DNA from: Deltaproteobacteria bacterium
GTDB taxonomy: Bacteria > Desulfobacterota > Desulfobacteria > Desulfobacterales > JAABPS01
Length of the DNA stretch: 7,135 bases
Direction: 5' to 3'
Assembly (NCBI GenBank): GCA_019309685.1
Contig: JAFDFT010000114.1
Location: 1-7,135, forward strand
A program made the translations under genes and the position numbers. Each line of letters opens with the position of its first letter. Positions within the stretch are counted from its first letter, which is position 1. The notes below the pieces were generated by a model. The model was not told the DNA's origin and did no database searches. It saw only the letters and a program-made list of their open reading frames with translations. Positions 6,499 to 7,135 of this stretch are shown here, piece after piece.

Positions 6499-6527
6499 TT
6501 GACTTCGATACACACTTCAGATAGACT
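6499..6527 (+). promoter_or_regulatory. Candidate promoter of the lipoprotein gene
   Basis: TTGACT (6499-6504, 5 of 6) and TAGACT (6522-6527, 4 of 6) are separated by 17 bp, with a predicted start near 6534, about 54 bp before the lipoprotein ATG. It begins eight bases after the end of a repeat fragment. It suggests the lipoprotein gene is transcribed separately from the permease. Confidence 0.45.
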
Positions 6528-6575
6528 AAATAATTATAACGTACCTTTATTCTTTTCCAAGTGAATAAAAATGAA

Positions 6576-6581
6576 GGGAGG
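6576..6581 (+). promoter_or_regulatory. Ribosome binding site that decides the lipoprotein start
   Basis: GGGAGG lies six bases before the ATG at 6588. The in-frame GTG at 6561 would place this site inside the coding region and add nine polar residues before the signal peptide, so 6588 is preferred. Confidence 0.8.
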
Positions 6582-6587
6582 AAGATC

Positions 6588-6932
6588 ATGAAAAGAATCT
6601 TTGTTATCATCGCTATATTACTCTTGCCATTGTTTTTACTCAGCTGTTCGGGCACACAAAAAGAGCTGCTCAGTAAAGACCATACAAATATGTCGGATGA
6701 TGAACTTCTGAGATACTACTATCAACTGGAAGATGAAATCGCAAAATGTGAAAATAAATCCAGCGGGGGATCCATCGGTATTGGCGGAGGCAGAGGCTGG
6801 GGAAGCCGAGGAGGTTTTGGAGGCGTTGGTGTTGGCGCTTCCAAAGGAATTGGCGGATGCGACTCTGATGACCTGCGCACACGGAGAATCGATGTGAGGC
6901 TTGCTTTAAAAAAACGGGGATTAAATCCTTGA
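6588..6932 (+). CDS. Small glycine-rich lipoprotein of unknown function
   Basis: 114 residues from the ATG at 6588. A short basic start (MKR), a hydrophobic stretch (4-18) and the lipobox LLSC with C20 give a classic lipoprotein signal peptide; the mature protein starts at Cys-Ser, compatible with outer-membrane sorting. Mature layout: an acidic helix SDDELLRYYYQLEDEIAKCE (36-55), a Gly/Ser-rich low-complexity loop (59-90, largely GG and GGxG), then a basic helix beginning at about D92 (DDLRTRRIDVRLALKKRGL). C54 and C91 flank the loop and could form a disulfide. Opposite charges suggest the helices pair. I recall comparable small proteins in Desulfobacterota, without known function. It has its own candidate promoter and follows the permease by 237 bp. 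The C-terminal coding bases overlap a possible minus-strand terminator. Confidence 0.87.
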   Translation: MKRIFVIIAILLLPLFLLSCSGTQKELLSKDHTNMSDDELLRYYYQLEDEIAKCENKSSGGSIGIGGGRGWGSRGGFGGVGVGASKGIGGCDSDDLRTRRIDVRLALKKRGLNP

Positions 6933-6941
6933 TGATCCCGT
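6908..6941 (-). terminator. Possible minus-strand intrinsic terminator
   Basis: Read on the minus strand, ACGGGAT (6941-6935) pairs with ATCCCCGT (6921-6914) with one bulged C, followed at once by a run of seven T (6914-6908, the first shared with the stem). The loop is 13 bases. It would end a leftward transcript entering from beyond the right edge. It overlaps the last codons of the lipoprotein gene. On the plus strand the hairpin is followed by A residues and would not terminate. Confidence 0.35.
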
Positions 6942-6970
6942 AAAAAATCAAAATTATGATGGCAAAGAAA

Positions 6971-7089
6971 AAAGTTCAAGTTCAAGGCTTACAAATACTG
7001 AGGAATGAGGCGTACGTGTAGTACGTCGAATGAACTCAGGATGCAGTGCAACACAGAAATTGGACTTTTTGCGAAGCCATCAAATTTAA
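6971..7089. repeat. Dispersed repeat copy (repeat 5) with structured hairpin
   Basis: AAGTTCAAGTTCAAGG (6972-6987), ACACAGAAATTGG (7051-7063) and GCGAAGCCATCAAATTTAA (7071-7089) are shared with the other intergenic repeats. Between them lies an imperfect hairpin at 6998-7039: outer arms CTGAG/CTCAG, GAATGA on both sides, and inner arms GGCGTAC/GTACGTC (one G-T wobble) around loop GTGTA. I recall near-identical text from Desulfobacteraceae genomes, which would be consistent with a high-copy family; this recall is unverified. No ORF of note. Confidence 0.75.
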
Positions 7090-7135
7090 GATGAGGCCTT
7101 TGCGAAACGCTGCTTTCACAGGGGTCTCATCTTTT
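7090..7135. repeat. Repeat end module with inverted arms, at the window edge
   Basis: GATGAGGCC (7090-7098) pairs with GGTCTCATC (7123-7131), nine pairs including one G-T wobble, and is followed by TTTT up to the window edge. The first arm continues into TTTGCGAAAC, matching the TGAGRYCTTTGCRAAAC ends of repeat 3, so this is probably the start of another unit or a very short two-ended one. Inside is a small GCG-AAA-CGC hairpin (7102-7110). The T-tail makes a plus-strand terminator for the lipoprotein transcript possible, but the 24-base loop is long. Confidence 0.45.

Noticed and set aside
5387..6515. Several long minus-strand frames opposite the permease
   Set aside because: They are antisense shadows: composition is odd (Pro/Arg/Ser-rich), there are no start signals, and the plus frame has clear NCS2 motifs throughout.
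6561..6587. GTG at 6561 as start of the lipoprotein
   Set aside because: It lacks its own ribosome binding site, would bury GGGAGG in the coding region, and adds polar residues ahead of a complete signal peptide.
20..7135. CRISPR array
   Set aside because: The repeated blocks are imperfect, far apart and irregularly spaced, and no cas gene is present.

Overview
The window looks like chromosomal DNA from a Gram-negative, probably anaerobic bacterium. The best guess is a sulfate-reducer-type member of the Desulfobacterota (Desulfobacteraceae-like). This is inference from recall: the permease subfamily, the Gly-rich lipoprotein and the intergenic repeats all resemble things seen in that group. 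No search was run. A B12-dependent class II ribonucleotide reductase, which works with or without oxygen, fits this.

Layout. 1-278: degenerate dispersed repeat, no gene. 279-2771 (minus): nrdJ, adenosylcobalamin-dependent ribonucleoside-diphosphate reductase, complete. 2772-3257: divergent intergenic region. Its nrdJ side holds a TTGACA promoter and two NrdR-like boxes 31 bp apart; its other side holds a degenerate repeat copy with a GC-rich palindrome. 3258-3743 (plus): small membrane-anchored or exported protein of unknown function. 3780-4079: a 300-bp MITE-like repeat with imperfect terminal inverted repeats and two internal hairpins. 4209-4967 (plus): HD-domain phosphohydrolase. 5028-6350 (plus): NCS2/AzgA-type purine base permease. 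6351-6587: intergenic region with another repeat fragment and a candidate promoter. 6588-6932 (plus): small Gly-rich lipoprotein. 6971-7135: further repeat modules, cut by the window edge.

How the genes fit together. nrdJ makes deoxynucleotides and appears to carry the usual NrdR control. The HD protein and the permease are 60 bp apart on the same strand and may be co-transcribed. A metal-dependent phosphohydrolase beside a purine-base importer suggests nucleotide salvage, but the HD substrate cannot be read from sequence.

The most unusual content is non-coding. At least five intergenic spots share modules of one dispersed repeat family: a TGAGACCTTTG end, a GTTCAAGT block, a CCGAG-TTTAAACCGAG block, an ACACAGAAATTGG block and a CGAAGCCATCAAA block. 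Three of the copies carry a nested CCGCC...GGCGG palindrome with a different loop in each. One copy has an intact pair of ends and may also supply an outward promoter to the HD gene.
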